From Candidatus Latescibacterota bacterium (GTDB taxonomy: Bacteria; Krumholzibacteriota; Krumholzibacteriia; JACNKJ01): a stretch of 64,000 bases of DNA. Of this stretch, positions 7,113 to 16,121 are shown piece by piece (within the stretch, counting starts at the first letter, position 1; each line of letters opens with the position of its first letter). The stretch is taken from positions 1 to 64,000 of the forward strand of contig JACKDC010000007.1 of NCBI GenBank assembly GCA_020633725.1, written 5' to 3'. The position numbers and the translations under genes were made by a program. The notes under the pieces are model-generated. The model was not told the DNA's origin. It did not search any database and saw only the letters and a program-made list of their open reading frames with translations.

Positions 7113-7682
7113 CTAGCGCCCCGCCACGATGAAGGCGTAGGCCAGCGGCAGCAGGACGCCCAGCAGCATCAGCACGCCGCCGCGGCCCTTGAGGCCCTTG
7201 CGGCCGCGCACGAGGAAGATGCCCGACACGGCGAGCACGATGAGCACGCCGGCGTAGACGTCGGCGATGCCCGTCCAGGCGCGCTTGCCCGTGTTGAGGT
7301 GCATGAAGTTCATCTCGTAGAGCCAGGCGCGGCGCTTCACGCTCTCGCGGAGGAACTCGCCGGTGACGAGATTCACTTCGATCTTGCTGCCGCCCTCGAG
7401 GAACACGGCGAGGAACTCGCGCCCCGAGCGCCACGTGCTCTTGACGGCGATTTCGGGATCCAGCGCAGCCAGGCGCTCGAGCACCAGCGGCGCGATCGCC
7501 GCGGTCTCGCCCGTGCCGGGCGGCTCGATGCGCTCGACCACCCGGCTGCGCTGGTAGTTGGCGTCCCAGTGATGGGCGTGATTCACCGCCAGTCCACTGA
7601 TGGCGTAGACCAGGGTGAGCCCCACCGCGAGGAAACCCAGCTCGCGGTGGAGCCAGAGGCAGACTCGACGAAACGTCGCCAT
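7113..7682 (-). CDS. PepSY-associated membrane protein
   Basis: 189-aa inner-membrane protein of the PepSY-TM type. A first membrane helix at about 12-32 carries the family-typical H-R-E-L-G-F and N-H-A-H-H-W motifs. A periplasmic PepSY-like segment follows (about 50-115, with I-E-V-N-L-V-T-G-E-F), then two C-terminal helices (about 138-158 and 168-186). The conserved W-L-Y-E-M-N-F-M-H-L-N-T-G-K motif precedes the second helix. Such proteins are linked to metal or heme handling or membrane electron transfer, but the exact role is not established. It lies ten bases after the DUF4920 gene and is probably cotranscribed with it. Confidence 0.75.
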   Translation of the reverse strand: MATFRRVCLWLHRELGFLAVGLTLVYAISGLAVNHAHHWDANYQRSRVVERIEPPGTGETAAIAPLVLERLAALDPEIAVKSTWRSGREFLAVFLEGGSKIEVNLVTGEFLRESVKRRAWLYEMNFMHLNTGKRAWTGIADVYAGVLIVLAVSGIFLVRGRKGLKGRGGVLMLLGVLLPLAYAFIVAGR

Positions 7683-7692
7683 GTGAAGCGGC

Positions 7693-8208
7693 TTAGCCCT
7701 TCAGCGACTGCTCGGCGGCCGGCGCGGCGGCCCGCTCCAGCACCACGGCGCCGGTGCCCGTGATCTGGTAGAGCGTCATGCACTCGGTGACGGACTCGGG
7801 GTTGAACTTGTCGCCGGTCTTCTCGGCCTGCGCGCCGCAGTAGGCCTTGGTGGTCTCGAGGTCGAGCTTGTTGGCGGTCCAGACGCCCTCGGCGATCACG
7901 GTCTCGCCCAGGATCTCCGGCGGGAAGACGATGACGCCGTCCTGCACCTTCACGCGCACGGACTCGCCGTCCTTGTCGGCGCCGATGTTGATCCAGCAGC
8001 CGCGGTGCTCGCAGACGCCGACGGCCGGGCCCTGGACGCGCACGACCTTGCCCACGTAGGCGTCGGGGTCGGCCAGCAGGGTGCTGACGGCGACGGTCTC
8101 GCGCGAGCTGACGCCCTCGCCGTAGGTGGTCTCGCCCGCCGCGGCCAGGCTCATGGCCACGGGGAGAATGAAGAGGCACAGCGCGATGCTGAGGAGTCCC
8201 TTGCGCAT
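7693..8208 (-). CDS. exported DUF4920 protein (OB-fold, CxxxGCW motif)
   Basis: 171 aa with a signal peptide at 1-24 (S-L-A-A-A-G). The body matches the DUF4920 pattern: Y-G-E-G-V near the start, L-x-x-D-P-D-A-Y-V-G-K-V-V-R-V-x-G, then V-C-E-H-R-G-C-W-I-N-I with its cysteine pair. Additional cysteines are at A-Y-C-G-A-Q and T-E-C-M-T. Members are thought to be periplasmic OB-fold proteins that may bind metal or act in redox; no activity is proven. ATG with AAGGAG eight bases upstream. First gene of a two-gene operon with the PepSY membrane protein, which suggests a joint envelope function. Confidence 0.78.
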   Translation of the reverse strand: MRKGLLSIALCLFILPVAMSLAAAGETTYGEGVSSRETVAVSTLLADPDAYVGKVVRVQGPAVGVCEHRGCWINIGADKDGESVRVKVQDGVIVFPPEILGETVIAEGVWTANKLDLETTKAYCGAQAEKTGDKFNPESVTECMTLYQITGTGAVVLERAAAPAAEQSLKG

Positions 8209-8250
8209 GGACGTCGCTCCTTGGGAGTGAGGGTCTGGGTCGTATTGCAG

Positions 8251-8278
8251 CTAATAGGGTGCGGAATGCCGCCAACAA
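8251..8278 (-). promoter_or_regulatory. promoter TTGTTG-16-TATTAG for the DUF4920-PepSY operon
   Basis: On the minus strand TTGTTG (8278-8273) and TATTAG (8256-8251) are 16 bases apart and 43 bases before the ATG at 8208. Confidence 0.4.
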
Positions 8279-8328
8279 ATGCAAGCCCGGACGGTTCCCG
8301 CCCACCTCCGTTTTTCCTAAATGCAACG

Positions 8329-10326
8329 ATGACACCGGCCGATGACCTGGTGCGGCCCCCTCCGGCCGCGGGAGGTGTCGTCTTGCCCACCGTGATCCGG
8401 GACCGACTCGGCGCCCTGCTCGAGCAGCGGCGGCTGCTGGATCTGCCCACCCTGCGCGCGCTTCGCGACCGGGTGGCGTCCGGGCAGGACACGCTGGAGG
8501 CCCTCCTCCTCGGCGAGGGGCACTTCGGCCGCCAGCAGTTGCTGGAGATCCTCGAGAACCACCACTTCTGTCCGTCGGTGGACCTCAGCGACCCGGCCTA
8601 CGCGCCGGCGGCTCTGCAGCTGCTGCCCCGCGCGCTGGCCGAGCGCCACGACTGCTGTCCGGTGGACCTCAAGGGCGACGCCCTGCGCGTGGCCTTTGCC
8701 GATCCCGACGACCCCGCGGCGCGGGAGGCGGTGGCAGGCGCGGCCGGCCGGGAAGTTCTCGTGCTCGTGGCGCTGGAAACCGACCTGCGCGCCGCGCGCC
8801 GGGCGCTCTACGACCGCATGGAGTCCGAGCTGGCGGCGGGTGCGAAGGCCGCGGAGATCCGCGTGACCGCGCCCGCGCCGGCGCCTCGACACCGCGAGGT
8901 CGAGCCCGTGCACGGGCTCGAAGGCAAGACGCCCGCGGAGCTGGTGCAGACCCTGCTCCACGCGGCCGCGGCGCGCGGCGCCACGGACATCCACCTGGAG
9001 GCGGCCGAGAACTCCCTCGGCGTGCGCTTCCGCCTCGACGGCATCCTCCACCGGGTGGCCACGCTGCCCCGCGAGTCCGCGGCCGGGGTGATCTCGCGGA
9101 TCAAGATCCTCGCCGCGCTGGACATCGCCGAGCACCGGCTGCCCCAGGACGGGCGCATCGCCGTGCGCGACGGCGACCGCCTCTTCGATCTGCGCGTGAG
9201 CGTCATGCCCGCGCAGCACGGCGAGAAGGCGGTGCTGCGTCTGCTGGAGAAGCGCGAGGACCTGATGGACATCCGGAAGCTGCGCCTGCCGCCGGCCATC
9301 CAGGAGAACTTCGCCGAGTTCCTGCGCGATCCCATGGGCTTCTACCTCGTCTCGGGGCCGACCGGCAGCGGCAAGACCACCACGCTCTACGCCGCGCTGC
9401 AGGCGCTGGACCGCGAGGCGCTCAACATCGCCACGCTGGAGGACCCGATCGAGTACTCGGTGCCCGGGATCACCCAGACCCAGGTGCAGGAGGCCATCGG
9501 CCTGGACTTCGCCACGGGCTTGCGGGCGCTGCTGCGCCAGGACCCGGACGTCATCCTCGTGGGCGAGATGCGCGACCTGGAGACGGTGGAGGTGGCCTGC
9601 CGCGCGTCGCTCACGGGGCACAAGGTGCTCAGCACCATCCACACCAACGACGCCTGCCAGGTGGTGACGCGCCTCATCGACATGGGCACGCAGCCGCACC
9701 TGATCGCGGCGACGCTGCGCGGCGTGCTGGCCCAGCGGCTGCTGCGGCGGATCTGTCCGCACTGCGCCGAGGAGTACAGCGCCAGCGAGACCGAGCTGGC
9801 CCTGCTGGGCTACCCCGAGTCGGCGACCCTGCGCCGGGGCGTGGGCTGTCCGCACTGCGCGGGCACGGGCTACAAGGGGCGCATGGCCGTCTACGAGTAC
9901 TTCAAGGTGGAGGAGGACATCCACCGGCTGATCCTGGACCGCGCCTCGCCCTACGCGATCCGCTACGCCGCCAAGCGGGCGGGGATGCTGCTCATGGCCG
10001 ACTACGCCAAGCACGCGGTGCTGGAGGGGGAGACGAGCGTGGAGGAGGTGCAGCGCGTCGTGCTGTCCGAGGCGCCGCGGGAGCAGCTCTGCCACAACTG
10101 CCAGCGCGTCGTGAGCGTGGACTTCAGCGTCTGCCCGTTCTGCCAGGCCAAGCTCAAGGAGTCCTGCGACCACTGCGGGAAGCCGGTGGAGTCGGGCTGG
10201 GAGAGCTGCCCGAGCTGCGGGCACCACCTGGAGCGGGAGTGGGAGCGCGTCTACTGCCGGCACTGCCTCGCGCCGGTGCAGCCCGAATGGACGAGCTGCG
10301 ACTTCTGCGGCGGGGCCCTGAAATGA
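8329..10326 (+). CDS. PilB/GspE-family secretion ATPase with C-terminal zinc ribbons
   Basis: 665-aa hexameric-type ATPase that powers type II secretion or type IV pilus assembly. The N-terminal MshEN/T2SSE_N domain spans about 20-165. The ATPase core has Walker A G-P-T-G-S-G-K-T-T-T (about 343-352), Asp box I-A-T-L-E-D-P-I-E-Y, Walker B V-G-E-M-R-D and the family zinc module C-P-H-C ... C-P-H-C-A-G-T-G-Y-K-G-R. Unusually, the last 80 residues add three C-x-x-C pairs-of-pairs (C-H-N-C/C-P-F-C, C-D-H-C/C-P-S-C, C-R-H-C/C-D-F-C), zinc ribbons that normal PilB lacks. No other pilus gene is nearby. The ATG at 8329 lacks a clear ribosome site, so the start is uncertain. A TTGGGA-16-TATTGC promoter candidate lies at 8221-8248. 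The stop overlaps the next start. Confidence 0.88.
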   Translation: MTPADDLVRPPPAAGGVVLPTVIRDRLGALLEQRRLLDLPTLRALRDRVASGQDTLEALLLGEGHFGRQQLLEILENHHFCPSVDLSDPAYAPAALQLLPRALAERHDCCPVDLKGDALRVAFADPDDPAAREAVAGAAGREVLVLVALETDLRAARRALYDRMESELAAGAKAAEIRVTAPAPAPRHREVEPVHGLEGKTPAELVQTLLHAAAARGATDIHLEAAENSLGVRFRLDGILHRVATLPRESAAGVISRIKILAALDIAEHRLPQDGRIAVRDGDRLFDLRVSVMPAQHGEKAVLRLLEKREDLMDIRKLRLPPAIQENFAEFLRDPMGFYLVSGPTGSGKTTTLYAALQALDREALNIATLEDPIEYSVPGITQTQVQEAIGLDFATGLRALLRQDPDVILVGEMRDLETVEVACRASLTGHKVLSTIHTNDACQVVTRLIDMGTQPHLIAATLRGVLAQRLLRRICPHCAEEYSASETELALLGYPESATLRRGVGCPHCAGTGYKGRMAVYEYFKVEEDIHRLILDRASPYAIRYAAKRAGMLLMADYAKHAVLEGETSVEEVQRVVLSEAPREQLCHNCQRVVSVDFSVCPFCQAKLKESCDHCGKPVESGWESCPSCGHHLEREWERVYCRHCLAPVQPEWTSCDFCGGALK

Positions 10327-12023
10327 GCGATCGCATCGAGCTCATGCCCACCGGCATCCGCGGACTCGACCACCTGCTGGGCGGAGGCATCGTGCGGGGC
10401 AACAGCCTGCTGGTGGAGGGGCCGCCCGGCAGCGGCAAGACCACCGTGGCGCTGCGCACGCTCTACGAGGGCGCCGTGCAGTACGGCGAGCCCGGGCTCA
10501 TCCTCACCTTCGAGGAGTTCCCGCGGCAGATCTACCAGGAGGCGGCGGGCTTCGGCATGGACCTGGCCGCGCTCGAGCAGGCCGGCAAGCTGCGCATCGT
10601 CTGGACGCCGCCGGAGCGCATCCTCCAGGGCTTCGCCGGCAAGAGCGACCTGGTGGAGAACATCGTCAGCAGCATGGGCGTGCGGCGGCTGGTGATCGAC
10701 AGCATCACGCACTTCAAGCGCGTGGCTCACTCGGAGATCGAGCTGCGCGAGACGCTGGCAGAGATCCTCAACTACCTGAAGCTGAAGGGCATCAACGCGT
10801 TCCTGGTGAAGGAGCTGGAGCGCATGGACGACGCCACCATCGCCTTCGAGGAATACCTCGTGGACGCGAGCCTGCGCGTCTACAACGCCCGCTCGGATCA
10901 GGGCGGCGACAACGAGCGCTTCCTCGAGATCCGCAAGACGCGCGGACAGCGGCACGTGTCGGGCCTGCATCCCTTCGAGCTGGGCGAGCGCGGCCTGGTG
11001 GTCTATCCGCGCCTGCGTCCCGAGGACGTCTGCCTGCGCGTCAGGCAGTCGAGCGGCCCGCGCCGCCGCGTGCCGCTGGGCGTGCCCGGCCTCGACGCCA
11101 TGCTCGACGGCGGCTTCTGGTCGGGCTCCTTCAACCTGGCCAGCGGCTACCAGGGCACGGGCAAGACGGTCCTCGCCTACCACTTCATCGAGGCCGGCCT
11201 GGCCGCGGGGGAGGCCTGCCGCGTGGTCGTCTTCAATCGCCGCGCCGAGGACCTGCTCGCCGAGGTGGAGAGCCTCGGCCTCGACTGGGGGCCGGCGCTG
11301 GCGGCGGGCCTGCTGCGCGTGGACGTGTTCACGCGCGGCGGCATGAGCATGGAGAAGTTCCTCGGCGCCATGCAGGAGTCATTGCACGCGGCGCCGGCCG
11401 CGCGGCTGGCGCTCGAATCCCTCGACGACCTCTTCGCCATGCCGGGCCGCCACCGCCGGGCCGCCGACGGCGTCCAGGTGCTGCGGGCGCTCTGCCACGA
11501 CGTGGGCGCCACGGCGCTCGTCCTCACGCGGGCCAGGGATCTGGCCGGCGACCTGCACGACCGCGCGCGCGAGATCGGCGAGTTCACCGACGGCGTGCTG
11601 CAGTTCTCGCTGGCCGAGAACGAGGGGCGGCTGCGGCGCTTCATCAGCGTGCGCAAGCACGCGGGCAGCGGACACGTGAAGGAGCTGCGCGAACTGGAGA
11701 TCGGCGCGGGCGGCATGCGCGTGGCCGAGAGCGCGGGACGTCATCGCGGCATCCTCACCGGCCAGATGCAGCTCGCGCCAGGCGAGGTGGCGCCCGAGGT
11801 GATGCCCCGGGTCAAGGCGGTGCGCGAGATCTTCCAGGAACTGCTGAGCGCCGAGGCGCTGCCCGGCGAGCTGCGCGCGCGCCTTCAGGCGGCGCGGCGC
11901 GAGCTGGTGCTGGCGGACGTGGTGCTGCAGGAGCACTTCGGGCTCACGCAGTTCACCGCCCTCGCCGCGCGCGAGCGGGCCAAGGAGCCCGCGCCCCAGG
12001 CGCTCGAGACGATCGAGAACTAG
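10323..12023 (+). CDS. double-domain KaiC-like RecA ATPase
   Basis: 566 aa with two RecA/KaiC domains. Domain I has Walker [10 protein letters not shown] (about 34-42), the tandem catalytic glutamates in T-F-E-E, and Walker B R-L-V-I-D-S-I-T. Domain II has G-Y-Q-G-T-G-K-T-V (about 275-283), but its glutamate pair is replaced by N-R-R and Walker B reads L-A-L-E-S-L, so it is probably a weak or dead ATPase. The C-terminal 80 residues are helical. The serine/threonine phosphosites of clock KaiC are not evident. The ATG overlaps the stop of the PilB-like gene (ATGA), so the two are translationally coupled. A regulatory or assembly role for the secretion ATPase is inferred from this coupling only. 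Confidence 0.85.
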   Translation: MSDRIELMPTGIRGLDHLLGGGIVRGNSLLVEGPPGSGKTTVALRTLYEGAVQYGEPGLILTFEEFPRQIYQEAAGFGMDLAALEQAGKLRIVWTPPERILQGFAGKSDLVENIVSSMGVRRLVIDSITHFKRVAHSEIELRETLAEILNYLKLKGINAFLVKELERMDDATIAFEEYLVDASLRVYNARSDQGGDNERFLEIRKTRGQRHVSGLHPFELGERGLVVYPRLRPEDVCLRVRQSSGPRRRVPLGVPGLDAMLDGGFWSGSFNLASGYQGTGKTVLAYHFIEAGLAAGEACRVVVFNRRAEDLLAEVESLGLDWGPALAAGLLRVDVFTRGGMSMEKFLGAMQESLHAAPAARLALESLDDLFAMPGRHRRAADGVQVLRALCHDVGATALVLTRARDLAGDLHDRAREIGEFTDGVLQFSLAENEGRLRRFISVRKHAGSGHVKELRELEIGAGGMRVAESAGRHRGILTGQMQLAPGEVAPEVMPRVKAVREIFQELLSAEALPGELRARLQAARRELVLADVVLQEHFGLTQFTALAARERAKEPAPQALETIEN

Positions 12024-13951
12024 CCCAGCTCGCTCCGGTCGCGGTAGAACTCCAGCGCCTCGGGGTTGGCCAGGGCCTCGGTGTTCTTCACCGGACGTCC
12101 GTGGATCACCTCGCGCACGGCCAGCTCGGAGATCTTGCCGCTGCGCGTGCGCGGGATGTCCGCGACCTGCGCGATGACCGCGGGCACATGGCGCGGCGTG
12201 GTGTTCTCCCGGATGCGGCGGCGGATCTCGGCGCGCAGGGCGTCGTCGAGAACGAGGCCTTCGCCGAGGCGGACGAAGAGCACCACGCGCTGGTCGCCCT
12301 CCCGCTCCTGGCCCACCACGATCGCCTCTTCCACACTGGGAATCTGCTCGACCTGCCGGTAGATTTCGGCCGTGCCGATGCGCACGCCGCCGGGATTCAG
12401 CGTGGCGTCGCTGCGCCCGTAGACGATCACGCCCCCGTGCTCCGTCAGCTCCACCAGGTCGCCATGGCGCCAGACGCCGGGGAAGTGCTCGAAGTAGGCG
12501 GCGCGGTAGCGGCTGCCGTCGTCGTCGCCCCAGAAGCCCACCGGCATGGAGGGCGCGGGGGAGGCGCAGACCAGCTCGCCCGGCTCGCCGACCACGGGGC
12601 GGCCGTCGTCGCCGAAGACCTGCACGTCCATCCCCAGGCCACGGCACTGGATCTCCCCGCGCCAGACGGGCAGCACCGGGTTGCCCAGCATGAAGCAGGA
12701 GACGATGTCCGTGCCACCGGCGATGCTCGCCAGCTGCAGGTCCGCCTTGATGTCCTCGTAGACGTAGTCGAAGCTCTCCGGCACCAGCGGCGAGCCCGTG
12801 GAGCAGAGCGTGCGCAGCGCGGAGAGGTCGTGGGTCTCCGCCGGCTTCAGCCCCACCTTCTTGCAGGCGTCGAGGAACTTGGCGCTGGTGCCGAAGAGGG
12901 TGAGCCGCTCGCGCTCGGCCAGGTCCCAGAGCACCTGCGGCCGCGGGTGGAAGGGGCTGCCGTCGTAGAGGACCAGCGTGGCGCCCGTGGCCAGGCCGCT
13001 GACGAGCCAGTTCCACATCATCCAGCCGGTGGTGGTGAAGTAGAAGAAGCGGTCGTCCACGCGCAGGTCGGAGTGCAGCCGGTGCTCCTTGAGGTGCTGG
13101 AGCAGCGTGCCGCCGGCGCCGTGGGTGATGCACTTCGGCCGGCCCGTCGTGCCGGACGAGAAGAGGATGTAGAGCGGCTGCGCGAAGGGGAAGCGCGGAA
13201 ACTCGGGCGGGCCGGCGGGAGCGGCGGCCAGGAAGGCGGCGAAGTCCTCGGCGCCCGGGATCGTCGACGGATCCGTGCCGCCGGTGTCACGCACCACGAG
13301 GACCCGCTCCACGGTGGGCAGACCCGCCAGCACGCCGCGCAGCTTCTCCTCGGAGCTGAAGACCTGGCCCTTGTAGAGATGCCCGTCGGCGACCACGAGG
13401 AAGCGCGGTTCCACCTGCCCGAAGCGGTCCAGCACGCCCTGCACGCCGAAGTCCGGCGACGCCGACGACCAGATCGCGCCCAGGCTGGCCACCGCCAGCG
13501 CGGCCACGATCGCCTCGGGGATGTTGGGGATGAACGCGGCGACGCGGTCGCCTTCCCTGAGACCGGCCGCGTGGAAGGCCCGCTGCGCGCGGCCCACCTG
13601 ATCGGCCAGCTCGGCGAAGCTGAGCTGGCGGCGGTGGCCGTCCTCGCGCTGGAGGACGATGGCCGGCGCGTCGTCACGGCGCCAGAGCAGGTTCTCGGCG
13701 ACGCTGAGCCGGGCGTCGGGGAACCAGCGGGCGCCGGGGAGGCGGTCGCCGTCCACCAGGACGCGCTCGCCCATCTCGCCGCGGACGCCGCAGAAGTCCC
13801 AGAGTTCGCGCCAGAAGGCGGCGGGCTCGCGCACGGACCAGGCGTGGAGCGCGGGGTAGTCCGCGTGTCCGGTGCGCTGCAGGAAGGCGTGCATCGCGGT
13901 GCCGCGCACGCGGGTGGGGCTGGGCGTCCACAGGGGGGCGGCCGGGGCCAT
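12020..13951 (-). CDS. aacS: acetoacetyl-CoA synthetase
   Basis: 643-aa ANL-superfamily enzyme that activates acetoacetate with ATP and CoA, feeding ketone bodies into the acetyl-CoA pool. Family hallmarks are the N-terminal A-F-W-x-E-L-W-D-F, the AMP-binding loop S-S-G-T-T-G-R-P-K, and the acetoacetyl-specific [14 protein letters not shown] and [10 protein letters not shown] stretches. Y-G-R-S-D-A-T-L-N and the C-terminal T-R-S-G-K-I-S-E-L with the catalytic lysine are also present. Length matches the family (about 650). The ATG at 13951 is preferred over one 30 bases upstream because GGAGGT lies five bases before it. The stop overlaps the convergent KaiC-like stop by four bases. A TTGCCT-18-TAGGCT promoter candidate lies upstream. 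Confidence 0.93.
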   Translation of the reverse strand: MAPAAPLWTPSPTRVRGTAMHAFLQRTGHADYPALHAWSVREPAAFWRELWDFCGVRGEMGERVLVDGDRLPGARWFPDARLSVAENLLWRRDDAPAIVLQREDGHRRQLSFAELADQVGRAQRAFHAAGLREGDRVAAFIPNIPEAIVAALAVASLGAIWSSASPDFGVQGVLDRFGQVEPRFLVVADGHLYKGQVFSSEEKLRGVLAGLPTVERVLVVRDTGGTDPSTIPGAEDFAAFLAAAPAGPPEFPRFPFAQPLYILFSSGTTGRPKCITHGAGGTLLQHLKEHRLHSDLRVDDRFFYFTTTGWMMWNWLVSGLATGATLVLYDGSPFHPRPQVLWDLAERERLTLFGTSAKFLDACKKVGLKPAETHDLSALRTLCSTGSPLVPESFDYVYEDIKADLQLASIAGGTDIVSCFMLGNPVLPVWRGEIQCRGLGMDVQVFGDDGRPVVGEPGELVCASPAPSMPVGFWGDDDGSRYRAAYFEHFPGVWRHGDLVELTEHGGVIVYGRSDATLNPGGVRIGTAEIYRQVEQIPSVEEAIVVGQEREGDQRVVLFVRLGEGLVLDDALRAEIRRRIRENTTPRHVPAVIAQVADIPRTRSGKISELAVREVIHGRPVKNTEALANPEALEFYRDRSELG

Positions 13952-14035
13952 GGGCACCTCCGGGGCTGGGGTCCGGCGCAAAGGGCGGAGCCTAGCCGGA
14001 GATCGCGGTCCGAGGCAAGCGGGCGCGCGATCGCG

Positions 14036-14932
14036 TCACTTGAGGAGGACCAGCCGCCGCGTCGACTCGCCCCCGGGGGCGACCAGCCGCGCCAGGTAGA
14101 CGCCGGCCGGGAGAGCGTGGCCGGTGTCGTCGCGGCCGTCCCAGTCCACCCGGCGGAGACCGGCGGGCTGGGGTCCCGCGAGCAGGCTGCGCAGGCGCCG
14201 GCCGCGGGCGTCGTAGATGGCGAGGCTGGCCTCGCCGGCCACCGGCAGCGCGAGCTCGAGACGGGTGCTCGGGTTGAAGGGATTGGGATGGTTGCCCAGC
14301 AGGCGCGGCGCGCCGGCGAGTTCCGCGGGTGGGGCGGCCGTGCTGGCGGAGACGCCGAAGCTGAAGTCGTCGCCGAAGATGTACTTGCCCTCGTCCCCCG
14401 CGGCCTCGAAGTCGCGGAAGCGCACACTGCCGAAGCCGTCGGGGTCGATGACGCCGAGGAAGACGTGGGGGCCGCTGATGACCCAGTTGTCGCCGACCCG
14501 GAGGCTGTCGTCCAGCACGATGGCCACCTCGGCCGGCGGCGTGTTGGTGCGGATCCAGCCGCCGGCGGCGTAGAGCTGGCCTTCGCCCGTGCAGGTCCAG
14601 CCGTCGCCCACGAGGACGGCGTGCGGGTAGACGTAGACGCCGTAGAGCCCCGTCCGCGCGGCGCCCGATCCGGTGGTCACGCCGCTCGCGGGGTCGTTGG
14701 GCCACCAGGTGATGCCGAGGTGCGTCACGCTGGGGGCGGTGTTGAAGCCGCCGACGCTGCTGCGGACGTCGCCCCAGGCGGCGTCGTCCTCGAAGCCCTC
14801 CTGGATCAGGGTGAGGCCGGCGGCGGCGAGGTCGGCCAGGAAGGCCGCCTCGCTCGTGTAGGCGCTGGGCACGGCGTGCGCGGCGCCGGCCGTCAGCAGG
14901 AGCAGGGCGCAGAGCGCGGCGACCTTGCGCAT
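14036..14932 (-). CDS. secreted hypothetical protein with C-terminal sorting domain
   Basis: 298-aa exported protein with a signal peptide at 1-20 (A-G-A-A-H-A). The central domain (about 25-205) is beta-rich with G-I-T-W-W and G-V-I-D-P-D-G-F-G-S-V-R-F-R-D motifs, reminiscent of PEP-CTERM-type lectin-fold proteins; I cannot assign it. The last 85 residues form the FlgD/Por-type sorting domain (H-P-N-P-F-N-P-S-T, I-Y-D-A-R-G-R, W-D-G-R-D-D). ATG with AAGGGG eight bases upstream. A perfect 7-7-7 palindrome lies just upstream and is a likely operator. Codons near the C terminus contain one GC palindrome copy. Confidence 0.8.
   Translation of the reverse strand: MRKVAALCALLLLTAGAAHAVPSAYTSEAAFLADLAAAGLTLIQEGFEDDAAWGDVRSSVGGFNTAPSVTHLGITWWPNDPASGVTTGSGAARTGLYGVYVYPHAVLVGDGWTCTGEGQLYAAGGWIRTNTPPAEVAIVLDDSLRVGDNWVISGPHVFLGVIDPDGFGSVRFRDFEAAGDEGKYIFGDDFSFGVSASTAAPPAELAGAPRLLGNHPNPFNPSTRLELALPVAGEASLAIYDARGRRLRSLLAGPQPAGLRRVDWDGRDDTGHALPAGVYLARLVAPGGESTRRLVLLK
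14068..14081. repeat. copy of the 14-bp palindrome CGCCCCCGGGGGCG
   Basis: Exact copy inside the C-terminal sorting domain of the secreted protein, coding A-P-G-G-E. Confidence 0.5.
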
Positions 14933-14954
14933 GGCGAACCCCTTCGGTGGCAGT

Positions 14955-14975
14955 TATCGCAATAGTTGTGCGATA
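14955..14975. promoter_or_regulatory. palindromic operator candidate TATCGCA-N7-TGCGATA
   Basis: Perfect inverted repeat with arms at 14955-14961 and 14969-14975 in a short AT-rich patch 23 bases upstream of the start at 14932. Position and symmetry fit a dimeric repressor or activator site overlapping the promoter. Confidence 0.45.
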
Positions 14976-15029
14976 GCATAGCGCACCGGCCGGGGCCGCC
15001 GCGAAGGGTTTCGGAACCCGCGGACCGAA

Positions 15030-15839
15030 TCAGGCCGGACGCGCGAGCGCCCAGTCTCCGGCGGCCTGGGCGGCGAGCTCGGCGTCGATGCGGGCTCTCG
15101 CCTCGTCGCAGAAGGCCAGCAGCGCGTCGCGGTCCGCGGGGAAGCTCAGCCGCTCCACGAGCGCACGGTCGGCCGCCGGGAGATCGCGGTCGAGGTAGCG
15201 GAGGCCGTAGTCGTAGCGCTCGGGGCAGTGGCGCATGCGCAGGATCTCCACGAGGGGTTTGATGAGGAAGGCCTGGTAGAAGGCCACGGCCTCGGCCAGG
15301 TGCCCACGGCGCGCGCCCTTGGCAGCCATGGGCGCGAAGAGGGGCACCGTGGCCCGCAGCGTCGCGAGGCGCTTCTCCGCCTTGGCCAGGTGGGCGTCCC
15401 AGTCCAGCGGCGGGGCCTCGAGCTGGCTGCCGCGGTCGAAGATCACCTGGGCGCGGCCGTGGCGCTCGGGTTCGAGGAAGCGCTCGGCGGCGGGCTTGCT
15501 GGCGGGGATGACGGCCAGGTCCAGGAGGTGGTTGGGGTCGCTGTCGCGCAGGAGGAAGAACTCCTGGGACATGCCGTGCCAGGCGGGCTCGGGCATGCGG
15601 TAGCTGGCGGCGATGGGCGAGAGCGCCTCCAGCGCGCCGCGCAACAGCGGGAAGACGTCCTCCACGCGCTCGTCCGGCACCAGCACCTGCAGATCGACGT
15701 CGGAGAGCCCGTCGGTGCGCCCGGTGGCGTCGCTGCCGCCGAACCAGGCGGCCTGAACGTAGTCGGCGCCCTGCAGGGCGGCGGTCACGGCCTCGACGAT
15801 CTGCTCCCGGGTGACGGTCGGTTCTGCCACGTTCGCCAC
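15030..15839 (-). CDS. nucleotidyltransferase-domain protein
   Basis: 269-aa cytosolic protein. The N-terminal pol-beta-type nucleotidyltransferase domain has G-G-S-D-A-T-G-R-T-D-G-L-S-D-V-D-L-Q-V, containing the catalytic G-S and D-x-D. The rest is helical and resembles aminoglycoside or streptomycin nucleotidyltransferase-like proteins of unknown substrate; no resistance claim can be made. The GTG at 15839 is chosen because AGGAGG lies five bases upstream. It is divergent from the ECF sigma operon, and the 130-bp inverted-repeat element lies in the shared upstream region. Confidence 0.72.
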   Translation of the reverse strand: MANVAEPTVTREQIVEAVTAALQGADYVQAAWFGGSDATGRTDGLSDVDLQVLVPDERVEDVFPLLRGALEALSPIAASYRMPEPAWHGMSQEFFLLRDSDPNHLLDLAVIPASKPAAERFLEPERHGRAQVIFDRGSQLEAPPLDWDAHLAKAEKRLATLRATVPLFAPMAAKGARRGHLAEAVAFYQAFLIKPLVEILRMRHCPERYDYGLRYLDRDLPAADRALVERLSFPADRDALLAFCDEARARIDAELAAQAAGDWALARPA

Positions 15840-15935
15840 GGCGTCCTCCTCGGCTGTTGGGGTGCTGGCCCTACGGGAGGGTGGGGGAACGGTTTCCGTC
15901 CCGTGCAATCGCCCCGAGGATCTGGCCCTCCCCTT

Positions 15936-16065
15936 GTGCCGCCGAAAATGTGTCTCGCCCCGGAAGCCGCGCGAGATCGCGGCGCACCCCCTCCATCGGG
16001 CGTGTCCACGGCGTTGACAGCACAAGATGTGGACGCGAAAACACGAGACGCATTTTCGGCGGCAC
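15936..16065. repeat. 130-bp element bounded by 22-bp inverted repeats
   Basis: The arm at 15936-15957 (beginning GTGCCGCCGAAAATG) is the reverse complement of 16044-16065 at 21 of 22 positions. The 86-bp interior is non-coding and contains TTGACA at 16014-16019. The structure resembles a miniature inverted-repeat element or a pair of operator sites between divergent genes. No flanking target duplication is obvious. Confidence 0.55.
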
Positions 16066-16121
16066 CAGGGTAACCTTTCGGCCGCCCACGAGTCAGAGGA
16101 GACGAGACCCAGGAGGCGACG

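Noticed and set aside
10323..12023. True circadian clock KaiC
   Set aside because: kaiA and kaiB are absent, the second domain lacks catalytic residues and the known phosphorylation sites are not apparent.
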